Source of the DNA: Welwitschia mirabilis
Taxonomy: Eukaryota > Gnetophyta > Gnetopsida > Welwitschiales
DNA length: 64,000 nt
Reading direction: 5' to 3'
NCBI GenBank assembly: GCA_051453625.1
Contig: JBOZIK010000001.1
Span: 166,613,703 to 166,677,702, forward strand
Shown here: positions 35,851 through 46,046 of the stretch, one piece after another
How the letters are laid out: each line of letters starts with the position of its first letter
Position numbering within the stretch: the stretch's first letter is position 1
Translations under genes and position numbers: made by a program
Notes under the pieces: model-generated
Database searches by the model: none
Seen by the model: only the letters and a program-made list of their open reading frames with translations
What the model was told of the DNA's origin: nothing

Positions 35851-37220
35851 TGTTACAATGCCAAATTATATGTATTTGATGGAGTAGTTTGAGTACTTTT
35901 GTAGGACATTTAGATAGGTTTAGATGAAATTCTAATAATTATGGAGAGTTAATGGGTGATCATAAAAACATATAATTCTTGACCTATTTGAAGCTATTTT
36001 AGGAAATTTTGATACCTAGCATTTTGAGGAGAAGGCCAATGATCTAAGAAGCTAATTTCTCTTAGCTGGAGAGCTTAGGAAGCTTGTCAGTTCTTATGTC
36101 ATCCCCACGATAGTTGGGATGACAGTGACNNNNNNNNNNNNNNNNNNNNNNNNNNNNNNNNNNNNNNNNNNNNNNNNNNNNNNNNNNNNNNNNNNNNNNN
36201 NNNNNNNNNNNNNNNNNNNNNNNNNNNNNGCTTAGGAAGCTTGTCATTTCTTATGTCATCCCCACGATAGTTGGGATGACAGTGACATTGACAGGGACTG
36301 AGGCTACCAGGTTAACAACTGATAAGTCATTTTTTATTGTGGCATATCATCCCAAGAGTTGCCTAGATGATAGTCAAGATGATAGGTATTTTATATGAAC
36401 AAAATGAATTATCTTTGTAATGGATTTAAGCACCCCATGTGGCCTGCTAGGGTTCATTTATGAATACTAGGATTTTGCTTCTAAAATATTCAATGTAAAC
36501 TATAAATACTAGCTTTCCCTCACTTCAAGATCATCTTTTGTATTGAAGAGTCTTATGATGGGAGATTAAGGGACAAGAGGTCTATGTTATGCTATAGAAA
36601 GAAGTCTTCTTTGGTGTTGGGCTGTGTATCCTCCACTAAGATTCTACTACTTTGTAAGTGAATGTTGGTTTGAGATTAATAAAAATATTGATTTACTTCT
36701 CTTATGTGCATCCCCCTTATGGTTTATGTTGGTTATAATTTCGTGAAAATTTTATAATTGATCTAGGTTATAAGAGAAACCTTTGATAGGTTGATATTAT
36801 TAGTGTAATACTTGTATTGTATTTCATATTACATTTTCATAACTTAATAATTGCATTTATGTATTTTCTATTTGATGTATGTTATATCTTATGTTGGTTA
36901 GGGTTAAGTAACAGTTTTTCCTAATTAATATAAGTTATAAGGATTAATCTTGGTGACAGAAAGATTAGTAGTCAACTAGATTTGCATTTTCATTCATCTT
37001 GCATTGTATTTCTACATTATTCTTATTTTATTTGCTTAAAGGAAAATGATCAAAAATACGTTATTAAAATCAATTTTCTAACTTTTAGCCTAGTGCCTTC
37101 GATGGATTACAACACTTAGGTTAACTCTCATATATACTATTACATGTGTTGTGCAAGAATTTTTGTGATTTATAGGATTTGCTTAAGGACTTAAGGATTG
37201 CATAAATTCACATTGCCACA
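35851..37220 (+). repeat. Element B, 3' LTR
   Basis: Begins TGTTACAATGCCAAATT and ends TTCACATTGCCACA. It contains a perfect 8-bp inverted repeat GTCATCCC...GGGATGAC with a 10-base loop (36,098-36,123). A 109-N gap (36,130-36,229) has the same roughly 57 bp on both sides, so part is an assembly duplicate. Confidence 0.88.
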
Positions 37221-38107
37221 ATCCTTCCTTTCTTCTTTAGAAAAAGATACATTTTTATCTATGTTAGTTATCTCATTAAATTTACTAAGGTTAAGGTTGT
37301 ATCTCATAATTCCTCCTAATCTATAGTCATCTTCTCCTTTAAAAATTATATCTATATGTTTGGATCTTTTAAAAGCCTTATCTATAATGGGAAAACACAT
37401 TTTACTAGTAAATTTTTTAAGGAACTTTTGCTTAAGTATGGAATCTATCTAAAGATTTTCACTAGGTATCATCCTCAATACATTGGCTAAGCTAAAGTAA
37501 CTAATAGAGAAATTAGTCAAATTCTAATAAAAATCATAAACATAAAGAAAAAAAATTGAAATAAAAAATTAAATGAAGCTTTATGGAATTATAGAATAAC
37601 TTAGAAACATAGCATATGATTTACATCTTACAAATTGGTTTATCGAAAAAGAGTTTTTTTTGTCAATTGAATTTAGAATTAGAACTTCTAAATTGGCTAA
37701 AGAATTAAAATGAAATATGAATGAAGCTCAAAAAGAATGGTTGAAAAATATTAATATTTTAGATGAAAATAGAAGAGTAGTACTTATACAAAAAGAACTT
37801 ATACAAGAGAAAACAAAAGTACATTATGAAAATAAAAAAAGAAAAAACAAAGTTCAAGGAGACGATTTAGTACTAACTTATGATTCTAAAAAGCTTTATT
37901 TAAAACAAAATATGAAGAAATCTAGTTAAAATCATATACAATAATAAAATAGTTGGAAATAAAGCCTTTGAGATATATGATGCTAATGAAAAAATAACTT
38001 ATGAAGTAAATGGGAAAAGATTAAAAGTTTATAATGATAATAGAACTTTGCTCAATTACTTAGCAAACCCTTATATAGTGAAAAGGATGCTTCAACGCTA
38101 TCAATAA
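37221..38107 (+). pseudogene. Element O integrase core and C-terminus
   Basis: Resumes the integrase after element B. A decayed core start reads FRKRYIFIYVSYLIKFTKV (about 37,239-37,295). The second catalytic region is GKTHFTSKFFKELLLKYGI (about 37,389-37,445), where the family has (S)DxGTHF and the Asp is now lost. Then come RYHPQYIG, AKVTNREISQIL with the catalytic Glu (about 37,460-37,530), NKKLNEALWNYR and SYKLVYRK. A well-kept stretch MNEAQKEWLKNINILDENRR runs from 37,717. The last 53 codons, with EVNGKRLKVYNDN and a stop at 38,105-38,107, are open and mark the natural pol end. Several Gln codons are stops (for example GQA as GGC TAA GCT). Confidence 0.9.
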
Positions 38108-38297
38108 AATAAATTCTAAAAAAATAATAAAATCATGTATTTTATTTAAAGATGTTTTGATTTGTTAATTTGTTAAGTTATCTAACATAAATTTGGATGA
38201 TTTTTAAAATGAGGAGCTAACTTGATAAGATTTTAACAAGGGATTATCCTTTGTTCTTTTTAACAGGACTAAAAAATACATTTCATTACATGATAGA

Positions 38298-38387
38298 GTG
38301 GGGAAAAAAATGAAAAAAGGAAGAGAGAAGAGAGGGGAGGTGGGAGGGGAAGGAAGAGAAAGAGAGAGAGGAAAGAAAGGAAAAATG
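38298..38387 (+). repeat. Purine-only tract (GA-rich, about 90 bp)
   Basis: Almost pure A and G, for example GAAGAGAGAAGAGAGGGGAG, downstream of pol in O. Equivalent but shorter purine tracts lie at the same place in B and C, and before the gap in A. Confidence 0.85.
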
Positions 38388-38398
38388 TTCTACAATAA

Positions 38399-38560
38399 GT
38401 GCATCAGGAAAAATATTCTCAATAGGGGCTTTGACAATGTAATATAGTAGTTGCAAGAACTTTACTAGGGGATCAATTGGTTATGATATAGATAGAATAT
38501 CTTATGAGTTTTTACTCCTTTAATAGTGATTGCAATTTACTCATTATGGTTAAAATTTAA
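38399..38560 (+). other. Conserved 3' block, element O copy
   Basis: TTTACTAGGGGATCAATTGG (38,461-38,480) and GAGTTTTTACTCCTTTAATA (38,508-38,527) correspond to the blocks of B and C. This links the autonomous-type O with the three pol-less elements nested in it. Confidence 0.6.
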
Positions 38561-38837
38561 GTTGTAATAACTAAAGAATGAGAAACAAGTTGCCCGAAGA
38601 GTCATTTAAGACATAGCTAGTCACCTAGTCTATGATTATGTATCATAATTGGAGGAAAAACATTTATTCTAGCATATGATAACATCTGAATTAAAAACAT
38701 CTAACTTAAATCTAGCTCAACCATTAAATTCTATTTTAGAAAAAAAAGTAAAAAATTCATTTTTTTGAAGTCATTCAGGTGGGTTTTAATAATTTACTAA
38801 GTTGTAAATTATAAATTACTTTAATGAAATTAATATG

Positions 38838-38842
38838 ATCAT
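38838..38842 (+). other. Target site duplication of element C, left copy
   Basis: ATCAT, repeated exactly at 46,042-46,046. Confidence 0.85.
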
Positions 38843-40096
38843 TATTGTAGTGTGAATTTATGCAATTCTTAAGTCCTTAAGTAAATCTTGTAGATCACAA
38901 ATGCTTTGCAGAAAAATACACATTAGTATAGATGAGATTTAACCCAAATGTCGTAAATCATCAAAGGCACTAGGATAGAAGTTAGAGAATTGATTTCAAA
39001 ATATCTTTAGTATTTTTCTTTTAGGTAAATAAAAGTAAAAAATAATGCAAAAATACAATGCAAGATGAATGCAAATGTAGTGCTTATATATGGAATGCAA
39101 ATGAAATAACTTTAAGTAATTAATCTATTTGACTACTAAATTTTCTGTTACTAAGATTAGCCTTTATAACTTAGATCAATTAGGAAAAATTATCACTTAA
39201 TCCTAACCAATTCAAGCTATAAGATACATCGAATAGAATATAACTAAATGCAATTAGAGAAACGCAATACGAAATGAAATGCAAGATCTAAACTAGCAAC
39301 GTCAACCTTAATAAAGGTTTCTCTTATGATCTAAATCAACTATGAAATTGTCATGAAATCATAACCAACCTAAACCATAAGGGTGATGTATATAAGAAAA
39401 GTAAAGCAATTTTTTATTAATTAGGAATGAATCAAACATCTACGTACAAAGTAGCAACATCTCAATAGCCCAACATCAAAAAAGACTTTTTTCTATAGTT
39501 ATGGATGGATATCCTTCCCTTTAATCTCTCAACACAAACTTTCTAGTTGAAAGATAAATTTGGGAGTAAGGGCAAGGAAGTATTTATTAGTTTTACATTA
39601 ATATTCTAAAAGTAAAACCCTAGAAGTTAGAGATGAAATCCTAGTAGTCCACATGGAGCACATGACTTCATTATAAAGATAAGTCATTTTATTCATGTAA
39701 AATAGTTATTGTTTTGACTATCGTTCAGATGAATATGGGAATAACGCATATAATAAAAGATGACTCATTAATTTTCAGCCTTACAGTGAGTCATGTAGAC
39801 TTGGTCCAAGTTAGCATCACTATCATCTTGGCTGTGGTGGAAACAACATAGGGGATGACATGCTTCTTAAGCTTTTTAGATAAGATAAATCAGCTTCTTG
39901 AATCATTGGTTTTCTCCTTAAAATGCAAAGTTTTTAAATCTGCTTGAAATACCTCTAAATATGTCAAGGATTGAATGTTTTCATGATTATCCCATCAACT
40001 CTTCATAATCATTATAATTTCATCTAAATATATCTAAATTTCCTATAAAAGTACTCAAAATATTCCATCAAATACATAAAATTTGACATTGTAACA
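38843..40096 (-). repeat. Element C, 3' LTR
   Basis: The plus strand runs from TATTGTAGTGTGAATTTATG to GACATTGTAACA. It matches the B LTRs reversed, including the R-U5 module (plus strand AGCAACATCTCAATAGCCCA at about 39,452-39,471). Confidence 0.9.
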
Positions 40097-40166
40097 TAGT
40101 CTCCCACATAGCCTTATTAGTTTTTGACATTGTAACATAGTCCCCCACATAGCCTTATTAGTTTTT
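40085..40166. repeat. 41-bp tandem duplication at LTR/polypurine junction of C
   Basis: GACATTGTAACATAGTC... repeats at 40,085 and 40,126 with one mismatch in 41 bp. Each copy holds the LTR terminus plus the polypurine tract (minus strand ATGTGGGAGACTA or ATGTGGGGGACTA). Confidence 0.92.
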
Positions 40167-41844
40167 AACAAAGTAATGAGGAAATACAAATTGTAAGCTA
40201 AATTGACTAATATAAACCATAACTAGTGAAACATAATTAAGTTTAGAAATCTTTATGATGTAGGATCAAATATAAAAACTAATTAACTAATGTAGTACCT
40301 CTACAGAATGTGTAATAATCAATCATTCTATGTGTCGTTTGGACAATAATAGGAATAATAGACTTATAGAATCAGAATGAAAGTCAAATGCCTATGAATA
40401 TGACTATCAAAAGAATGCAAGTAGTGAAATATTCATTATTCTCCACTTAAAACATTTAACACATTACAAGATAAAAATTAAATGTCATACATAAAAATCA
40501 TCATAAGATACAACTATGCTAACTTAGAAAATGATGATATGTATGTATAATTAGAAATAGTAATAACTCATGGTATATAAATTAAATAGTAAGTTTTAAG
40601 TATAATCTACCATGGGTAATACATAAAAAATAAGCATAATATTACTTCCCTTATCTATACTCTCATAAATCTTTTGGACTGCACCTATAAGAAGATCTTA
40701 TAGCTATTCTACTATGGGCTACTAAATAATACCATAATGCTTATCATATAAATAACATGAAATCATAATCAAACTAGTGAATCATATATATGTATCATGA
40801 AAGATCAAAATAACCCTCCTAATTAAAAGTTTTAAATATTTTAAAAATATCTCAAAAGCATGTCTTGCCCTCTCCTAAGTGAATCAATACATTCTATATT
40901 ATAATAACCAAAAAAGAAGCTATTGTCATCCATATCACCATCTAGACAACAAATATAAGAAGACAATTAGAAAAGAGGAATTTGGCAAAACAGTCAAGTT
41001 TAAGTAGAGTTAAATAATCAATGATAGAAATAATGAGGCCTCAAAAAGTCATCATGAAGCCTAAAACATGGATAAAATCTAAAAATCATTATTAAAATGA
41101 TTACAGTAAAGGATTCAAAAGTGGAAAGAACTCAAGGTAGGAAAAAAGAAGATTAGGGTAGGGCAATGATAATGCACCAAGTAGAGAGAAGCAATGCTAA
41201 GGAAAATCCTCAAATATACCCAAACTCAATAAGTAATCAAGATTTGTAAGTGGATATATGTAAATTCAGGAAAAAAAAAAGTATAAGAAACATAAGCAAA
41301 ATGGTAAAAAGAAAATCAACCTAATAGTAAAAAGAATTATGAGTGAAAATAAAACAATAAGAAAACTATTAAATAATTAAGTCCTAAATTTTGTGATAAA
41401 AAAGTATGGAAATGACTTTGGAATACCAATTAAAATGACTAAGAAAAACAAAATGACAATGGACAACTAGGAACATGAAGAATATTCTGTACCTATTCTA
41501 AATTCTAACATAGTAAAGTTCCTTGGTAGAAATTATTAACTCACCTACTTAATGATGTATAACATGATGTAAAAAACTTCAAAAAGTACCACTCGAATGG
41601 GCCATGATCATGATGATGCCAAAAAAAATCTAATGTTTGTAATCAAAGAATGATAAGATCAAAAAGATGCTTAGGAATGGACTCACCTACTCACACCTCA
41701 AAACACACTAGAATCCTAAAACATAAAAGGACCATGTGGGAGTACTGTATGTACTTAGAGTCTAGGAAATAAGTAATACCTCTGATGATACTAGGAACAT
41801 CACCGATTCCATAGCCTCTAAGCAATAATTAATTCCATTACAAG

Positions 41845-42069
41845 GGGAGTATAACCACTATTAGAGAAGTAAGGACCTATAAAGCATGGCCAATTGACCC
41901 CCAAGTAAAGTTTCCATAGCTACTAACATTGCTAAATATCCCTCTCGAGAAAATTTACCTTGGTAAGATAGGACATCATGGTGATCATGTTTTTATCTCA
42001 GATACAAAAGATCATGGTCATTATTTATTTATTTTCTTTTCTTTCTTTCTTTCTTCTTTTTCTTCTTAT
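41845..42069 (-). other. Purine tract and conserved 3' block, element C copy
   Basis: On the minus strand: a purine tract at 42,025-42,069, then GGTAAATTTTCTCGAGAGGG, GGGGGTCAATTGGCCATGC and AATAGTGGTTATACTCCCCT down to about 41,845. The arrangement matches B. Confidence 0.62.
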
Positions 42070-42479
42070 GTTTTATTTATTTTTTATTTTGAAGTAAAGA
42101 ACACATAACTAAGTACTCTTAAGGATAAGAGTGAAGCAATGAGATGAGAAACAAGGGAGGACATACATAGATAACTAAGACTCATACCGGTGAGAGAGAA
42201 TACAACAACTAAGGCATCTTCCTTTAAAATAAAGTTTATAGACATACAAATGTCTTAAGATTAGATGAATCCAATATTATCACTTTGAAATATCCAATTA
42301 AATGATTACTAGTAATGGTAATTTCAGTAAGTAATACATATGTCAAATTAAAGATGTTCAAGTGATAACATGACATCCACCAAGGGGATCAGCTAAGGAA
42401 GAATTTAGATCATGGTAAGAGGACTTTTAAGATAAGTTCTTCTATCATGTTCAAGGTTTTCTTGGTAGGTATCTCATAT

Positions 42480-44200
42480 ATTTTTAACCTTTATAATAAA
42501 ACATAAAAGGTATACAATCATTGTTAAGTAAAACCAATTGGAGGAAAAGAGAGTAAGAGGATAAAACTTTAATAGCACATTTTAAAATCTGAGGAAGAGA
42601 TGAAGAAGTGATAAATCTTATTGACAAATAATCTCTTATTGAATCATTATTAACCATGAGTATAATTACAAAACTTAGTCATGTACTACGCAAAGAGTGG
42701 ATCCAAGAAATTTTTAAGAGCTTTTTAGAGTGTTTAATGAGATTAAAAAGCTCCTTAAGATTTAATTCTAAGCATGGATTATTATCAAGAATATAATGTC
42801 TACCCTAATTTAAAATTCTAAGATATCCCAAGTCATACTTTAGAAAAGAGTAATCATTAAAGGCACAAGGTAAAGTGAACTTAGTAGAAGAGGGAAAGAT
42901 GTTATTTTGAGAATCACATGGAGTTTTAGGAAGAATAGATTGAGAGATATTAGAAATAGACTTTTTAAAATTATGGGTTTCCTTATAGTCCAAGAAAGGG
43001 ATGTGGCTTTGAAAACTACATGAATGTTCAAAGAAAAGAGATGGAAAAATTTTACCATTATCAAGATCACAAGGTAATATGGAAGTAGAAGTAGAAGAAG
43101 GATGTAGTTTAGAGTTGTACATGAAAGCACAACTGGAAAGAATGAAGAAACATGGGTAGAAGTTTCTGGTTGATTTATTGCATTGGAATGAAAAAGTTTA
43201 TTCTCTATTAAGTTTGACTGACTCTCTATGGATCCTTCATTATGTTCATTTTCTTCATTGTTGTTGTCATCATTAATTTGTTGAATTGTTTCTTCACTTT
43301 ATTAATTATTATTTTTGACTATATCTTCCTTCTCTTATTGATTATTTCTTTCATTATTTAAATTTTTAAATTTATCAAAGAGATTATAAAGTGAATTGAG
43401 ATCATCTTCATCATAGATTAAAGAATTTTTAGATTCTTAATCAATTTATTCCTCTATTTCATCTAGATTTTCTAAGAGTGAATGGATTTTGGGAATATAG
43501 TCTAATGTCTCAAGATCATATTTTGATAAATAATCATCCTCGTCTTTATTGTTGAAACATTGAGTTAATTCATTACTATCTTATTTTTGACCATCTCATA
43601 ATGAGTGGGATGTTTAAGTTTGATTCAAAATCTCATTTTCTATTCTAAAGCAAGAATCATTACCACTTTTTCCTAAGTTGTCTTAATTCTTCTCAAGTTG
43701 GGATGTATTAGGATAGTTTTAAGAATGTTTTGTTGTAAAAGAACCTTGATTTTGTAACATTTCTTGTTGAAGCATCTAAATTAGATTTTATAGGTTCTTA
43801 TTTTGATCTTTAAAATTTTCTTGCATCTTTTTCATATTATCTATTATTTCTTTCATTGATTAATTGTCTTACTCATAGTAGTTTATGTGAGATGAATATT
43901 CTTCATAGTAGTTTATGGGAGATGATTGGGATTTATGAAAATGATTGTAGGATGTTTCTCTAAATAAGGTGAAATCCTTAAAATGTTGAAGATCTTCATC
44001 ATTATTTCTACATGCAGCTTGAAAAGATGAGGGGAAATAATAAGAATGTTGAAAAGAGTAAGGAGCCTCATTGCTGGTCTCAACATCATTTGGTATTGCC
44101 TGTCCTCTTTTTACAAAAATTTTTTGAAATGTTATTTTATCATTTTCTTCAGAAATTCTCAAGTTTTCTCTCATCTTAAAAAGAATTTCTCAAAGGTTTC
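42480..44200 (-). pseudogene. Element C gag-like ORF
   Basis: Longest surviving frames of the family, read on the minus strand. 44,174-43,869 (101 codons) holds NDVETSNEAPYSFQHSYYF and DLQHFKDFTLFRETSYNHF, with a duplicated PINYYEEYSSHINYYE end. A coiled-coil-like segment follows (EIIDNMKKMQENFKDQNKNL), then an acidic region (about 43,560-43,330). 43,122-42,805 (105 codons) holds the Ser/Pro-rich part and FNDYSFLKYDLGYLRILN. Relative to B, about 190 bp containing the integrase-like tail is deleted at about 42,500. No enzymatic motif is present. Role unknown. Confidence 0.62.
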
Positions 44201-44762
44201 TTTTATCACTATTCATAAAAATAGATGAGAAGTATGAAATGAGAAGAATTAAATTAAGATGATAAGGAACATAAGTACAAAGTAAAGATCAAACTCTGTT
44301 CCCTTTAATATTTCATGTTTTCACAAGAATTGTTTTAATTTAAATAATTCATCATCTTATCAATCATCCAAATGATAGGAAGAATTTCCAATAGCTATTT
44401 TATGAGGGGTAGGAGAGGAGAAAGGACTATGAAAAAATTAAAAATAGAAATAACATTAAGAGTCGTCTGCCTAGTCATTTGAATGATAAAGAGGACAACA
44501 TCAACTTTATTACACTACTAAAAAATAAAAAAATATTATTGTACAAAATTAGAAAAAAACACTAATTGTAGACTATCATCCACTTAGCCATATGTATGAC
44601 AGAGAAAATGACAAGGCTTATTAATACTACTGAAATAAAAGTTACTAAAAGTAAACCTATGAAATCTAGTGTAAAAATACAACACTGTTTAGATAAATAA
44701 CTTAAATTGAAATACAAAGTACTTATCTAGATAGTTAAAATCCTCCATCTCCTTGCGATCTT

Positions 44763-44782
44763 ACTAGGCAACGATGCTAAAA
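44763..44782 (-). other. Element C primer binding site (tRNA-Asp type)
   Basis: The minus strand reads TTTTAGCATCGTTGCCTAG directly at the LTR end, matching TTTGGCGTCGTTGCCGGG-type Asp sites with transitions. Confidence 0.75.
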
Positions 44783-46041
44783 TGTTATGATATGAATTTA
44801 TGCAATCTTTAAGTCCTTAAGAAAATCCTGTAGATTACAAATTATTTATAGAAAAACACACACCAGTATAAATGGGAGTTAATCTGAATGTCATAATCCA
44901 TTTAAGGCACTAGATTAGAATTTAGAAAATTGATTTCAAAGTATTTTTAGTCTTTTTCCTTTCAATAAATGGAAATAAGAAACAATGCAGAAATACAATG
45001 CAAGATAAATGCAAATGCAATGCTTACAGATGGAATGCAAATGAACTAAGTAATGAATCTATTTGACTATCAATCTTTATGTCATTAAGAATAGTTTTTA
45101 TAACTTAGATTAATTAGGCAAAACTGTCATTTAACTCTAACCAACATAAGATATAAGATACATCAAAAGTAATATAACTAAATGCAAGTAAGGAAGTAAA
45201 ATATGAAATGAAATCCAAGATCTAAACTAACAATGTTAATCTTAGTAAAGGTTACCATTATAATCTAGATCAGTTATGAAATTATCATGAAATCATAACC
45301 AACATAAACCATAAGGGAGATGCACATAAGAGAATTAAAATAGTCTTTTATTAATTAGGAATAAATTGAGCATTTACTTGTAAAATAACAACACCTCAAT
45401 GGAGGATACACAGGTTAACATTAAAGAAGACTTTTCTCTGTAGCTATGAATTGACCTTCTGCTCTTTAATCTCCCATCACAAGAATTTTTAGTTAAAAGA
45501 TGAATTTAAAAGTAAGGGAAAGGAAGTATTTATAGTTTTACATTAAAGATTTCAAAAGTAAAACCCTAAAATTTGGAGATGAAATGCTAGTAGCCTACAT
45601 GGGGTACATGACTCCATTACAAAGATAAGTCATTTTGTTCATGTAAAATAGTTATCATCCTAACTATCATCCAGATGAGTATGAGGATTATGCTTGTAAT
45701 AGAAGATTACTCATCAATTTTCAAACCTGTAGTCAGCCCCACAGCTTTGGTCCAAATCAACATCTTTATTTTCCTAGCTATCGTGAGAATGACACAGGGG
45801 ACAACATGCTTCCTAAGATTTCTAAATAAGATAAATTAGCCTCTTAGATCATTTTCTTCTCCTCAAAATACTAAGTGTCTAAATATACTTGAAATGCCTT
45901 CAAATATGCCAAGAATTACATGTTTCTATGATCATCCCATTACCTCTCCATAATCATTAGAATTCCATCTAAACCTATCTAAATGTCCTACAAAAATACT
46001 TAAAATACCTCATAAAATACATACAATTTAGCATCACAATA
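44783..46041 (-). repeat. Element C, 5' LTR
   Basis: The plus strand runs from TGTTATGATATGAATTTATG to TTTAGCATCACAATA. It is 1259 bp and collinear with 38,843-40,096 (1254 bp). Confidence 0.9.
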
Positions 46042-46046
46042 ATCAT

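Larger units (their letters stand above)
29813..37220 (+). mobile_element. Element B: non-autonomous gypsy-like element nested in integrase of O
   Basis: 7.4 kb, with LTRs at 29,813-30,923 and 35,851-37,220. The flanks are GTTCT (29,808-29,812) and ATCCT (37,221-37,225), which both derive from GTCCT by one transition each. That is the expected Gly-Pro codon sequence of the host integrase. It has an Asp-type primer site, a gag-like ORF and a conserved 3' block. No RT or integrase core. Its LTR belongs to the same family as C and differs from A outside the R-U5 module. Confidence 0.87.
38843..46041 (-). mobile_element. Element C: non-autonomous gypsy-like element nested in 3' region of O
   Basis: 7.2 kb, in reverse orientation, with LTRs at 38,843-40,096 and 44,783-46,041 and a perfect 5-bp duplication ATCAT. 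The primer site is Asp type at 44,763-44,782. The LTRs are of the B type. The interior carries the gag-like ORF but has lost the integrase-like tail through a deletion. It has no N gaps and is the most complete copy of its family here. Confidence 0.9.

Noticed and set aside
42840-43130. Leu/Ile-rich open frame that looks like a membrane protein
   Set aside because: It is the shifted frame of the Ser/Pro-rich part of the element C ORF. The other frame is the one conserved with A and B.
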